Assembly: GCA_018662075.1 (NCBI GenBank)
Contig: JABJGX010000011.1
Coordinates: 1 to 43,407, forward strand
Direction of reading: 5' to 3'
Length of the DNA: 43,407 nucleotides
Origin: Candidatus Peregrinibacteria bacterium
GTDB lineage: Bacteria > Patescibacteriota > Gracilibacteria > Peribacterales > Peribacteraceae
A program made the position numbers and the translations under genes. The notes beneath the pieces are model-generated. The model had not been told where the DNA came from. It ran no database searches and saw only the letters and a list, made by a program, of their open reading frames with translations. Below are positions 16,382 through 24,868 of this stretch, piece by piece; positions within the stretch are counted from its first letter, which is position 1, and every line of letters begins with the position of its first letter.

Positions 16382-16774
16382 ATGAAACTCTGGTTTGGAA
16401 AATATAGGCCACGACATGAACTCATCGTAAAGAAAGGACTCGCAGGTCTTGGGCTTTTTGCCACAGATGATATCCTGAAAGATGACTTTATCATTGAATA
16501 CACAGGCCCACTACTCACAGAAGAGCAATCAGAAGAAAAAGCAGGCTTATATTTATTTGCAGTCACCGATACCAAGTGGACCATCGATGGCAGTGGCCGC
16601 GAAAACATTGCCAGATATATAAACCATAGCTGCAAACCAAATTGCACCCCGTATGCAGATGGCAAACGTATCGTTATTCATGCGAAACGAAATATTAAAG
16701 CAGGTGAGGAGCTGACCTATAACTATGGCAAAGAATATATGGATGACCTCAACTGCAGGTGTCCGCACTGCTAG
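16382..16774 (+). CDS. SET-domain protein (lysine methyltransferase-like)
   Basis: A compact 130-residue SET domain. Visible motifs are GLAGLGLFA (19-27) for SAM binding, FIIEYTGPLL (36-45), the hallmark NHSCKPNC (81-88), ELTYNYG (110-116) with the catalytic tyrosine region, and the post-SET-like CRCPHC end (125-130). SET enzymes methylate lysines in proteins using SAM. I start at the ATG at 16382 because a longer frame back to 16292 would translate the att copy and terminator. Free-standing bacterial SET proteins occur in several phyla and their substrates are mostly unknown; ribosomal or nucleoid proteins are possible. It is followed by a GIY-YIG gene after 15 bases. Confidence 0.88.
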   Translation: MKLWFGKYRPRHELIVKKGLAGLGLFATDDILKDDFIIEYTGPLLTEEQSEEKAGLYLFAVTDTKWTIDGSGRENIARYINHSCKPNCTPYADGKRIVIHAKRNIKAGEELTYNYGKEYMDDLNCRCPHC

Positions 16775-16789
16775 TGGTATACTTCGCGT

Positions 16790-17041
16790 ATGCCTCACTA
16801 CTTCTATCTTGCCCGCTGTAAAGACGATTCGCTGTACAGTGGAACATGTATCAACCTAGAGCAGCGCGAAGCCACGCATAACGCAGGAAAAGGTGCCAAG
16901 TACACACGGGCAAAAGGCCCCGTGAAGTTTGTGTACCACGAAACATTTGAAACCCTCAGCGAAGCCCGCAAACGTGAAGCCGAAGTAAAAAAAATGTCTA
17001 AGACAGAAAAGGAGAAGCTAGCATCAGAAATATCCCCTTAA
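16790..17041 (+). CDS. GIY-YIG nuclease superfamily protein (UPF0213/YhbQ-like)
   Basis: An 83-residue single-domain protein. FYLARCKDDSLYSGTCIN takes the place of the GIY...YIG strands. It also has EQREATHNAGKGAKYT with the conserved Arg/His region, and a C-terminal EARKREAEVKKMSKTEKEKL. These are the features of stand-alone GIY-YIG proteins of the YhbQ type, thought to be small structure-selective nucleases. It lies 15 bases after the SET gene, likely in one transcript, and converges on rlmH. Confidence 0.88.
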   Translation: MPHYFYLARCKDDSLYSGTCINLEQREATHNAGKGAKYTRAKGPVKFVYHETFETLSEARKREAEVKKMSKTEKEKLASEISP

Positions 17042-17051
17042 TACCTAATAC

Positions 17052-17504
17052 TTAATGATGGTACCCCGTCCCCTTTTGTATTTGATGTGCTCTATAAAGT
17101 TGTTCTAGGAACACTACTCTGCAGAGTTCGTGCGGCAATACCATGTCGCTCAGTCGAAGCAATTTTTCACCACGACTGCGTACTTCATCTGTCAGTCCGA
17201 ATGCACCACCAAGAACGAAGATCAGTGGAACACTACAGTCTCGGCACTGTTCAAGCGTCTTTGCAAATGTAAGAGATGTCATCTGCGTACCAGTTTCATC
17301 GAGCACCCAAACTTCTCCTTTCATCTTTTCAAGCTTCTTCAAAAGAGCATCGCTATCTTCCTGCTTCTGCTTAACCTCATCTTTCTGCTTACTCGCAGGT
17401 ACTTCTATCACATCGATGTCGATACGACCGAGATACTGCTCGCACCCTTCTTTCGCCCAAGCAGTCTTCACGGAGCCGACTGCAAGGAGGGTAATCTTGT
17501 TCAT
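17052..17504 (-). CDS. rlmH: 23S rRNA (pseudouridine1915-N3)-methyltransferase RlmH
   Basis: A 150-residue SPOUT methyltransferase. It has the start KITLLAVGSVKTAWAKEGC, WVLDETGTQMTS, the SAM-binding knot residues FVLGGAFGL, LSDMVLPHELCRVVFLEQLYRA and the family C terminus GTGYHH. It methylates pseudouridine 1915 in helix 69 of 23S rRNA in the assembled ribosome. It overlaps the rlmD stop by one base in a TAATG junction, so the two 23S rRNA methyltransferases form a coupled pair. Confidence 0.95.
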   Translation of the reverse strand: MNKITLLAVGSVKTAWAKEGCEQYLGRIDIDVIEVPASKQKDEVKQKQEDSDALLKKLEKMKGEVWVLDETGTQMTSLTFAKTLEQCRDCSVPLIFVLGGAFGLTDEVRSRGEKLLRLSDMVLPHELCRVVFLEQLYRAHQIQKGTGYHH

Positions 17505-18973
17505 TATTTCTTTTGAAGGACTGCAACAGTTTCAATGTGCGCTGTGTGTGGGAAGAGGTCTACTGGTTGCACCGAACGAAGCTCGTATCCTCCCTTCAGG
17601 AAATCTCCAAGGTCACGGGCAAATGTTGATGTATTACATGACACATAAATAATCTTCTGCGGACTATGTTCTAGGATTGCTTCACGTGCCTTTGGATGAA
17701 GACCCGGCCTTGGTGGATCTACAACAATAGCATCAAACGTATATTTTCCTCCGTGCTTCAACTGGTTATGGAGCACCTGTTCTGTTCGTCCTTTATAAAA
17801 AGTAATGTTGCTAATGCGATTCTTTCCTGCACTTTTTAGTGCATCTTCAATGGCAGTCGGATGGCTCTCGACTCCAATAACTTTATCGCAATACCGAGAA
17901 AGATACTGACCAATTGTTCCCATGCCACAGTATGCGTCGAGGATGGTGTCACGAGGAGAAAGGTCTGCGCCATCTGCAATTGCCTTATATAACTTCTCGG
18001 CTGCCAGCGTATTTGTCTGGAAGAATGAAAACGGTGAGATTTCAAACTCAAGGTCAAAGAGCCTCTCTGTTACTGTCGGCTTTCCAACTAGTGTATGAAC
18101 GACTGGGTCTTCTGGCCTATCGTTGACACTGTGGTTTTCAATAACCTGCAATGAAGCAAGTCCGCTACGACCAGCAAAGCGCATAAAATGCTGGAACAAT
18201 GGTTCAAGCTCTTTCTTCCGTGCTTTTACCACAAACCCAATCATATGCTCTCCTGTCTGTACTCCGCGCCGCAACAGAAGACTACGAAGCATTCCTTTAT
18301 GTGTCTTCGGGTTGTAGACAGGAAGCTTTGTATCCTGCATGAACCGATTCACATCCTGCAGAAGCACCCCAATCTGCTCATCATACAAATGGCACTCAGT
18401 AACAGGAAGTACTGTTTCCCAGTTTCCAGACTGATGAAACCCAATAGAAGGGTTCTCATCAAAGTAGATCCTTTTCCCATTCTTCTCCTCTGCCCTCATA
18501 TTCTGATATCCAAAGCTCAGTTCTAGCTTATTACGATAATGAAAGACCTGTGGGCTTGGAATGATACTTAAGACACGTCCAGGAAGCTGCTTTCGAAGCT
18601 CTTCGTCTACAGGGGTCAAATGCTCGAGGGTTTCTCGTACAATGTTCTCTTTATAGTCAATCTGCTTGTTATAAGGCAAGTTCTGCCACGTACAACCGCC
18701 ACAATCGTAAAAATGGCTACAACGAGGTTGAATCTCTTCCATTGCCCTCTGGAGGACCTTCACAACCTTTGCCTCTAAGTAACTGCCCTTATTCTTCAAT
18801 ATGCGTACTAAAACCTTCTGCCCAGGGATAGCACCTGGAACAAACACCTTTTGACCATCAATATTGCCCAAACCCGCCCCACCAAAAGTAAGCTTCTCTA
18901 TGAGGACATCGTGGTCCTGGCCTGGTTTAACAGCTGATATAGCCTCCAGAGACTCATTATTGGGTATTGACAT
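17504..18973 (-). CDS. rlmD: 23S rRNA (uracil-C5)-methyltransferase, RlmD/TrmA family
   Basis: A 489-residue protein. It has an N-terminal TRAM RNA-binding domain (~20-78), an iron-sulfur cysteine set C85, C91, C94 (CSHFYDCGGC) with a likely fourth Cys in TECHLYDE, and the SAM-binding core with DAYCGMGTIGQYLS. The motif DAIVVDPPRPGL and the catalytic IIYVSCNTSTFARDL place it in the uracil-5-methyltransferase family. The family contains RlmD (U1939) and RlmCD-type enzymes; the exact uridine cannot be fixed from sequence alone. It is transcribed with rlmH. The start lies close to a TATACT/TATAAT-like stretch (revcomp of ~18980-18992), so the mRNA may be nearly leaderless. Confidence 0.93.
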   Translation of the reverse strand: MSIPNNESLEAISAVKPGQDHDVLIEKLTFGGAGLGNIDGQKVFVPGAIPGQKVLVRILKNKGSYLEAKVVKVLQRAMEEIQPRCSHFYDCGGCTWQNLPYNKQIDYKENIVRETLEHLTPVDEELRKQLPGRVLSIIPSPQVFHYRNKLELSFGYQNMRAEEKNGKRIYFDENPSIGFHQSGNWETVLPVTECHLYDEQIGVLLQDVNRFMQDTKLPVYNPKTHKGMLRSLLLRRGVQTGEHMIGFVVKARKKELEPLFQHFMRFAGRSGLASLQVIENHSVNDRPEDPVVHTLVGKPTVTERLFDLEFEISPFSFFQTNTLAAEKLYKAIADGADLSPRDTILDAYCGMGTIGQYLSRYCDKVIGVESHPTAIEDALKSAGKNRISNITFYKGRTEQVLHNQLKHGGKYTFDAIVVDPPRPGLHPKAREAILEHSPQKIIYVSCNTSTFARDLGDFLKGGYELRSVQPVDLFPHTAHIETVAVLQKK

Positions 18974-19017
18974 ATATTAATAATTATAGTATAAATATCT
19001 CCCTCTTTTCCACGCAT

Positions 19018-19947
19018 ATGAGAATCAAACCTTTTCTTTTCATCGGCACAGCTCTTCTCGGATTAATGGTCTCCCTCAGCATGCAGGGGCAAAGCGTACC
19101 AGATCTCGATGGAACCGCAAGCAGTATTGGAGTGCAAACTGCAACCATGCTTAGTGTATATGCCGAAAGAGCAGTAGAGGTAGAGCATAATCATGCAGAA
19201 GAAGAGCTCGCTATTCAGGAGGCAGCAGACGAATCTCAATTACGTGCTACAACAAGATCTATAGAAACTGCAAAGACTGCAGCACCAGAACAAAAGCTTC
19301 TTGCAGTCCTCGACCAGCCAAGCATTGAAATGAACCACAAGCTTATTGCAAACGATGTCCTTATGGCTCTACCAGAAACATGCCGTAACACCCTCAAGAA
19401 GTTCTACGTACGATACGAGAAGCCAGAACATAGAGGCCTTGCTGGTAAAAGTGTCATGATCCTTGATGGGACAGTGCCAGATACTGAATTCCGCGCATTG
19501 TTCGTTCATGAGAGTGGTCACAACTGGGACCTTGGTTGTTTAACCGGAACCAAGGACAGTGGAAAGAGCGCATTTAGTGACGGAGACGAAGCTATCTACA
19601 AAAACGACCCGAGCCTTGGTTTCTACCAGATCTCTTGGCTGACATCTGAAGTACAGAGAAGTTCTACTCGAAGTGAAGACTTTGTATCTGGATACGCTTC
19701 ATACAACATCTTCGAAGACTTTGCAGAGAGCTTTGCATACTTCGTACTACAGAACGAGCAGTTCGCAGCACGTGCACTAGAAAATGACGCGCTAGCAAGG
19801 AAGTATGTCTTCATTCGCGATACAATCTTTAACGGTCAGATCCCGCGTCTTGCAACAGGAAAATCTATCTACAAAGGGAAAGCTCCATGGGATAGCACAA
19901 AGCTCGCCTACAGTTGGCACCCAGACAATACTGTTGCACAAAGGTAG
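19018..19947 (+). CDS. Secreted zincin-like protein with HESGH motif
   Basis: A 309-residue protein. From the ATG at 19018 there is a clear signal peptide (MRIKPFLFIGTALLGLMVSL, residues 1-20). A further ATG at 18967 would add 17 residues ahead of it and overlap rlmD, so it is rejected. Residues ~50-100 are helical and charged. The catalytic-like core has LFVHESGHNWDLG with HESGH at 164-168 and a probable third ligand Glu237 in FEDFAESFAYFV, an arrangement reminiscent of lethal-factor-type gluzincins. There are no membrane helices apart from the signal. Likely an exported metallopeptidase. Substrate and family membership are not established. It precedes the envelope-related genes at 19980-21729. 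Confidence 0.75.
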   Translation: MRIKPFLFIGTALLGLMVSLSMQGQSVPDLDGTASSIGVQTATMLSVYAERAVEVEHNHAEEELAIQEAADESQLRATTRSIETAKTAAPEQKLLAVLDQPSIEMNHKLIANDVLMALPETCRNTLKKFYVRYEKPEHRGLAGKSVMILDGTVPDTEFRALFVHESGHNWDLGCLTGTKDSGKSAFSDGDEAIYKNDPSLGFYQISWLTSEVQRSSTRSEDFVSGYASYNIFEDFAESFAYFVLQNEQFAARALENDALARKYVFIRDTIFNGQIPRLATGKSIYKGKAPWDSTKLAYSWHPDNTVAQR

Positions 19948-19979
19948 AAGACCATGAAAAAACAGGGTAAGCTGCAGCT

Positions 19980-20777
19980 ATGCGACATAGAATCTTACTC
20001 ACTATCTGGCTACTAACAGACCTCGTTGTATTCGTCGGCTCTTATGCCCTCGCATACTTTGCACGAGTCGGATTCATCATGTCCTCTGACTTTCCTTTCG
20101 ACTTATTCATTAAAGCAGCAGCGCTAACAGCGCCCCTATGGCTCATCGTTCTGATGACCACGCGAACATTTGCACTGACTAGGCGACAACGAACATTACG
20201 GAATGCTGCATACATCAGCTACTGCGCGCTTGTTGGTGTCGCCCTCTTTACACTTCTCTACTATTTCCAATACAACGCATTCTTTAGCAGACTCTTGCTT
20301 GTCACTGCCTTTGTACTATCAACAGTACTGACATGGGCGTGGCATATAGCGTTTGAATTCTTCCTTCGCCACCAGCTCTACTCATCAACAGAGTTCCCTA
20401 CTCTTATCGTAGGAGTAACAAGAGAGTCCAGAGAGCTTATTGCAAAGCTTAACCGTGAAAAGAACCCTATAAAGCCTGTTGCAATTCTGGACGGTCGCGG
20501 CTGTAAAGATACAGAGATCGACGGTGTTCCTGTGCGAGGAAAACTAAACAAGCTAGATGACGTTCTCAGCGAAGGCATCACGCACCTTATTCAGTGTAAT
20601 GACCTAGAGCAATCGCTAAACCTTCTGAGCGCGTGCAGGCAGAAGAAGATAACCTACATGGTACTTCCTTCTGTCTTTGGTATTGTCGAACGTGATGAAA
20701 AGATTGAAACACTTGAAGGGCAACCAGTCACCATGGTCAGTCCAAAAGAAAATCCATTGATGTGGTTCTTCAAATAG
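19980..20777 (+). CDS. Membrane protein with CoA-binding-like domain; N-terminal half of a polyprenyl-phosphate sugar transferase
   Basis: A 265-residue protein. Four hydrophobic helices (roughly 7-28, 42-63, 78-100, 105-128) are followed by a Rossmann-like domain (~135-255) with TLIVGVTRESRELIAKL. This matches the N-terminal half of PglC/WbaP-type undecaprenyl-phosphate hexose-1-phosphate transferases. It ends at NPLMWFFK, about where such proteins continue into the catalytic sugar transferase domain, which is absent here. No separate catalytic half is in the window. It is followed after 1 base by a sugar nucleotidyltransferase, consistent with envelope polysaccharide synthesis. It could be a regulatory or scaffold subunit, or a gene that lost its catalytic part. 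Confidence 0.75.
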   Translation: MRHRILLTIWLLTDLVVFVGSYALAYFARVGFIMSSDFPFDLFIKAAALTAPLWLIVLMTTRTFALTRRQRTLRNAAYISYCALVGVALFTLLYYFQYNAFFSRLLLVTAFVLSTVLTWAWHIAFEFFLRHQLYSSTEFPTLIVGVTRESRELIAKLNREKNPIKPVAILDGRGCKDTEIDGVPVRGKLNKLDDVLSEGITHLIQCNDLEQSLNLLSACRQKKITYMVLPSVFGIVERDEKIETLEGQPVTMVSPKENPLMWFFK

Positions 20778-20778
20778 T

Positions 20779-21729
20779 ATGCATGCTTTCATTCTCGCCG
20801 GCGGCTTTGCAACACGGCTTTGGCCTTTAACAGAAAAGAGAGCAAAACCACTACTCCCCGTTGCAGGTGTGCCACTGGTGGAATATTTGGTACGCGATAT
20901 CCCAAAAGATGTACCGATTACTGTTAGTACAAATGCATTTTTTAAAGAACCTTTCGAGGAGTGGGCGAAAACTACTGGAAGAGGGAACATTACTATCCTT
21001 ATTGAAGAGACTAAAAGTGACGACCAAAAACTTGGAGCACTCGGTGCAACTGCGCAATGGATAACTGAAGCAAAAATTCAAGAAGATGTTCTCCTACTTA
21101 CAGGGGACAACTACTGTGGATTCTCTTTTGATACATTTCTTGCAGCGGCCAAGCCAGGCACCACTCTTATCGCTGTACATGACATCGGGTCGCTCGATCT
21201 TGCGAAAGCATTTGGAACTGTTATTGCGGAAGACTCTGTCGTCAAAGCCTTCGAAGAAAAACCAAAAGAACCGAAAACTACACTGGTGAATACAGGATGC
21301 TCACTACTACCAGCATCAACACTCAGCGTTCTTGTGGAACATGCAAAAGAGCACCCGGACAATGTTGGTGGCGTCTTTGAAGAGCTACTCAAAAGAGATT
21401 TTCCCATAGAGTGTTTCTCTTTTTCCGAACCATGGTTCGACATTGGCTCCTTCGATGCCTACATAGAAGCAACAAAAGCACTAGTCGGGCACGCTGTTAT
21501 AGAAGAGGAAGGAGTGTCTCTTGATCGAACGAAATGCGAGGGAAGTGTTGTTATTGGGGAAAATAGCACCGTTATAGACTCCGAACTAACAGATACAGTA
21601 CTCTTCGAGGATTGCGTGATAGAAGACTGTGTACTCGACAATTGTGTGCTCGACAGAGGGTGTCACCTCAAAGGGATCGATCTCACGGGTAAAATGCTCC
21701 GGGAAGGGACGAATTTAGAGAAGAAATAA
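20779..21729 (+). CDS. Sugar-1-phosphate nucleotidyltransferase
   Basis: A 316-residue NDP-sugar pyrophosphorylase. The N-terminal signature is MHAFILAGGFATRLWPLTEKRAKPLLPVAG (GGxxTRL...KP), with TGDNYCGF in the active site and VNTGCSLLPAS and WFDIGSFDAYIEA further on. The C terminus (~245-316) has hexapeptide-like repeats (SVVIGENSTVIDSEL, VIEDCVLDNCVLD) forming a left-handed beta helix. Enzymes of this type make NDP-glucose, NDP-mannose or similar from sugar-1-phosphate and NTP; the substrate cannot be fixed here. Together with the preceding gene it suggests activation of a sugar for envelope polysaccharide. Confidence 0.88.
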   Translation: MHAFILAGGFATRLWPLTEKRAKPLLPVAGVPLVEYLVRDIPKDVPITVSTNAFFKEPFEEWAKTTGRGNITILIEETKSDDQKLGALGATAQWITEAKIQEDVLLLTGDNYCGFSFDTFLAAAKPGTTLIAVHDIGSLDLAKAFGTVIAEDSVVKAFEEKPKEPKTTLVNTGCSLLPASTLSVLVEHAKEHPDNVGGVFEELLKRDFPIECFSFSEPWFDIGSFDAYIEATKALVGHAVIEEEGVSLDRTKCEGSVVIGENSTVIDSELTDTVLFEDCVIEDCVLDNCVLDRGCHLKGIDLTGKMLREGTNLEKK

Positions 21730-21779
21730 CCAGAAATTTCGATTCTCTTCAGGCAATAACTCCCCTACACTGCGTATCA

Positions 21780-22454
21780 ATGAAGAAATTACTACTTCCT
21801 ACGCTTTTTGCGCTGGTTCTCAGCGGTTGCGGCAGCTCTACAAGCATCTCTATGGATGTAGAGTTTACGACAAGTGGAAACGATGACAGAGCAGAGCTTG
21901 TCCTTGCAACAAAGCACATTGCGGAACGGCGTCTAGAACAGCTCGGATCAGAGCTTTCTGACTTCGACGTAACCTACGGAGAAGATGCAACAGCCGTCAT
22001 TGCAATCTCTGGATCTAACCCAGATGCAATGGAAGAGCTTCTTGCCCAGATGACAGAGCCTTTCGCAGTTGAAATTCGCCTAATGGCAGAGGTGCACGAG
22101 GAAGGTGACATTGCAGTAGAAGGACTTGGCAGCTTCCGCGACATCGACATTCATAAAAAGGATATGAAATGGGTTTTGAGCCGAGCTATGGAAGCAAATC
22201 CACTCAACCGCGGAGAAATAATGATCCAGTTTACAGAAGAAGGAACAGAAAAAATGGATGCACTCTTCAGTGAGCATTCAGGAGAGGACATCGGACTCTT
22301 TATCCGTAACCAACTCGCAGCAAACTTCGCTATTAATCAGGACTCATTTGGTGGTGCCATCACTATTCCAAATGTTCCATCTGCAGAACTTGCCCAAATT
22401 TTCGCTGACGATATGAACGTCGGTATTAATATGACATTTACTCAATCTCAATAA
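21780..22454 (+). CDS. SecD P1-head-like lipoprotein
   Basis: A 224-residue protein with a lipoprotein signal MKKLLLPTLFALVLSGC (lipid-attached Cys17). The rest is extracytoplasmic and resembles the periplasmic P1 region of SecD: an ERRLEQLG-like helix after a strand, a FAVEIRLMAEV strand, and a head-like part IMIQFTEEGTEKMDALFSEHSGEDIGLFI matching the pattern VQIAFDSEGARLFQELTKENIGKRLAIF in the neighbouring SecD. It overlaps the secD start by one base (TAATG), so the two are co-translated and probably act together in protein export. It may be a duplicated, membrane-tethered P1 domain. Confidence 0.75.
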   Translation: MKKLLLPTLFALVLSGCGSSTSISMDVEFTTSGNDDRAELVLATKHIAERRLEQLGSELSDFDVTYGEDATAVIAISGSNPDAMEELLAQMTEPFAVEIRLMAEVHEEGDIAVEGLGSFRDIDIHKKDMKWVLSRAMEANPLNRGEIMIQFTEEGTEKMDALFSEHSGEDIGLFIRNQLAANFAINQDSFGGAITIPNVPSAELAQIFADDMNVGINMTFTQSQ

Positions 22455-24865
22455 TGACGAACTCCCGACCATACACATGGCCAACTATTACAGCTGTAAT
22501 CGCAATTGCTATTACTATTATTGCGTTGCCACAAAGTGCAAAGCAATGGGCTCCAAGCTTCTTGCAAGCTCCGTCGCTCCACTTTGGATTAGATCTCGCT
22601 GGAGGGACGCAATTGGACTTCCGAATTTCAGAAATTGAAATGGAGGACCAGATCGCAACTCTTAAAAGAGAAATTGCCGAACTAGAAGCAAAGGGATCAA
22701 GTCCAGATAAGATTATCGTTGCACAAAACCAACTGTTCAGTGTAGAACAGCAAAAAGAAGGTGTTGTAGAAGCAATCCGTACAGTGCTTGAGCGTCGTAT
22801 TAATGCAATGGGTGTCAGTGAAGCCGTTATCACTCCTTCATATATCGGAAACGAAAAGCACCTCCTTGTAGAGTGCCCTGGTGTTGTCAATACACAAGTG
22901 TGTATCTCGACCGTTGGAAAAACTATTCAACTCGAGTTTAAAGAAGAGCTTACAGAACCATCAGATGAATACGAATCTGAAATCCGAGCACATGTAAAAG
23001 AGGTGCGCGAAAGACTCAAGGACCCAGAAGTAACACTTGATGTCGTAGGTCAAGATCTAAGCTCAGACATTACCGTGTCGTATCAGCCACGTACTGAATA
23101 CTTCAAAGATTCTCTTCCAGATGGACTAGAAGGAGTATGGAACAAGAGCCCTGCAAGCGGGATCATGCAGTACGATGGAACTGTGACAGTAAATGCAACA
23201 GACAGCGCTGGTCAGCCAGCAACAACAGAAGTTCCAGGAGTGTTCATTACAGAAGTTCTTCGCGCAAAAACGCAAACTGGAAGACTCGTAAACGATGCAT
23301 CACGAGCATTCGAGATTCTTGCTCGGCAGGAAAGCACGCTCACACACAACACATACGACGACGTCTTGCTTGGAAGTAAGATCGAAGAATCTGTGACAAA
23401 GATCCTCGGCTCTATGCAGCCAGGAGAATTGCGTACAGTGATCATCGATGATAACTCTTCTGCAGTTGTCTTCCTTCGAAAATTCGTCCCAGGTCTTACA
23501 GATATGAGTGCTAGTCATATTCTTATCGCTTACGAGGGTGCAGCATCAGCAAGTAAAGATATTACTCGTTCAAAGGCTGAAGCAATGGAGCTTGCTCTAG
23601 AGGTAAAGGCAAAACTAGATAACGGATCTCGTTTTGAAACAATTGCAAAGCAGTACAGTGATGGCCCATCCGGAAAAGACGGAGGAGACCTTGGTACATT
23701 TGGTGTTGGAACAATGGTTCCTGCATTTGAACAGGTAGTGGTAAGCCAGACAAAGGGTCAGGTCTCTGCACCAACAGAAACGCAGTTTGGTTTCCACATC
23801 ATTCGTACAGATAAAATACCAACGTTAAACTCTAGCACTTCAAGCTTCGAACAGCTCACAGTACGCGGAGAAGATGCAAGTAACAGAGCAACAGAGATCA
23901 TCGGAAAGCTGCAGCGTGGTGAAGTGGAAAGCATCGAAGGAATGATCACACTTCGTTCACTCTTCTTCTCATTGCAACCAACGGGTTGGGCAGACACGCT
24001 CCTCGACGGTAAGCACTTCCGTACAGCGACTGTAACACTCGACTCTACAACAAATATTCCGATCGTTCAGATCGCATTTGATAGTGAGGGGGCACGTCTC
24101 TTCCAAGAGCTTACAAAAGAAAACATTGGAAAGAGGCTCGCAATCTTCGTAGGAGGACAGCTGGTTTCTGCCCCAACAGTACAATCAGAAATTATCGGAG
24201 GAACAGCAGTTATCACTGGTACACAAAACTTCGATGAAGCGAACCGTCTCGCAACAGACCTTAATACTGGTGCTATTCCTGCTCCTATCTATCTTGCAGG
24301 TCAGCGAACAGTAGAAGCGACTCTTGGTGCCGAGGCACTTAGAACATCACTTCAGGCAGCATTAATCGGTGTACTCATCCTTATGGTCTATATGGTTCTT
24401 GTCTACCGAATGCTAGGACTCATTGCAGACGTTGCCCTTAGTGCATACGCACTCATCTTCTTTGCCATCTTAAAGCTTCCACTCTTCCTCTTCAGCAGTA
24501 ACCACATTGTGCTGACACTCGCTGGAATGGCTGGAATCATCCTGAGTCTTGGTATGGCTGTGGATGCAAACGTGTTAATCTTCGAACGCATGAAAGAAGA
24601 GCTCCGAAAAGGAAAGATGCTCAAGACTGCAGCAGACACTGGCTTCCAGCGTGCATGGCCGAGTATCCGTGACGGTAACATGTCTACATTCATTACTTGT
24701 ACTATCCTCTTCATCATTGGAACATCAATAGTGAAAGGATTCGCCGTAACACTTGGAATGGGAGTATTGATCTCTATGTTCTCAGCTATTGTGATCACTC
24801 GCTTCTTGCTTCATAAAGTTGCACAAACAAAGCTTGCAGAGAACAAAGCATTATTCTGTGGTTAG
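22454..24865 (+). CDS. secD: Protein translocase subunit SecD with an inserted PpiC-type rotamase domain
   Basis: An 803-residue protein; typical SecD is about 500-620. TM1 is at ~10-26, then FGLDLAGGTQLDF (44-56) and a P1 base with coiled-coil insertion (~60-105). A parvulin/PpiC peptidyl-prolyl isomerase domain at ~353-454 has ASHILIAYEG, FETIAKQYSDGPSGKDGGDLG and FGFHIIRTDKI. The P1 head follows (~505-615), then five C-terminal helices with the SecD motifs AGMAGIILSLGMAVDANVLIFERMKEE and DGNMSTFIT. SecD with SecF uses the proton motive force to pull preproteins out of SecYEG. No secF follows; folB starts 3 bases after the stop. The inserted rotamase would place a folding catalyst at the exit side of the translocon. 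Confidence 0.92.
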   Translation: MTNSRPYTWPTITAVIAIAITIIALPQSAKQWAPSFLQAPSLHFGLDLAGGTQLDFRISEIEMEDQIATLKREIAELEAKGSSPDKIIVAQNQLFSVEQQKEGVVEAIRTVLERRINAMGVSEAVITPSYIGNEKHLLVECPGVVNTQVCISTVGKTIQLEFKEELTEPSDEYESEIRAHVKEVRERLKDPEVTLDVVGQDLSSDITVSYQPRTEYFKDSLPDGLEGVWNKSPASGIMQYDGTVTVNATDSAGQPATTEVPGVFITEVLRAKTQTGRLVNDASRAFEILARQESTLTHNTYDDVLLGSKIEESVTKILGSMQPGELRTVIIDDNSSAVVFLRKFVPGLTDMSASHILIAYEGAASASKDITRSKAEAMELALEVKAKLDNGSRFETIAKQYSDGPSGKDGGDLGTFGVGTMVPAFEQVVVSQTKGQVSAPTETQFGFHIIRTDKIPTLNSSTSSFEQLTVRGEDASNRATEIIGKLQRGEVESIEGMITLRSLFFSLQPTGWADTLLDGKHFRTATVTLDSTTNIPIVQIAFDSEGARLFQELTKENIGKRLAIFVGGQLVSAPTVQSEIIGGTAVITGTQNFDEANRLATDLNTGAIPAPIYLAGQRTVEATLGAEALRTSLQAALIGVLILMVYMVLVYRMLGLIADVALSAYALIFFAILKLPLFLFSSNHIVLTLAGMAGIILSLGMAVDANVLIFERMKEELRKGKMLKTAADTGFQRAWPSIRDGNMSTFITCTILFIIGTSIVKGFAVTLGMGVLISMFSAIVITRFLLHKVAQTKLAENKALFCG

Positions 24866-24868
24866 ACT

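Noticed and set aside
16292..16774. A longer SET-protein frame starting at 16292
   Set aside because: The extra 30 residues would translate the att-like tRNA fragment and the terminator hairpin; the ATG at 16382 gives a normal SET domain start.
18967..19947. A start at 18967 for the secreted zincin
   Set aside because: It would precede the signal peptide with 17 polar residues and overlap rlmD; the ATG at 19018 begins directly with the signal peptide.
22454..24865. SecD insert as assembly error or two genes fused by mistake
   Set aside because: The frame is continuous, codon use is uniform, and the flanking SecD halves are complete around the insert.
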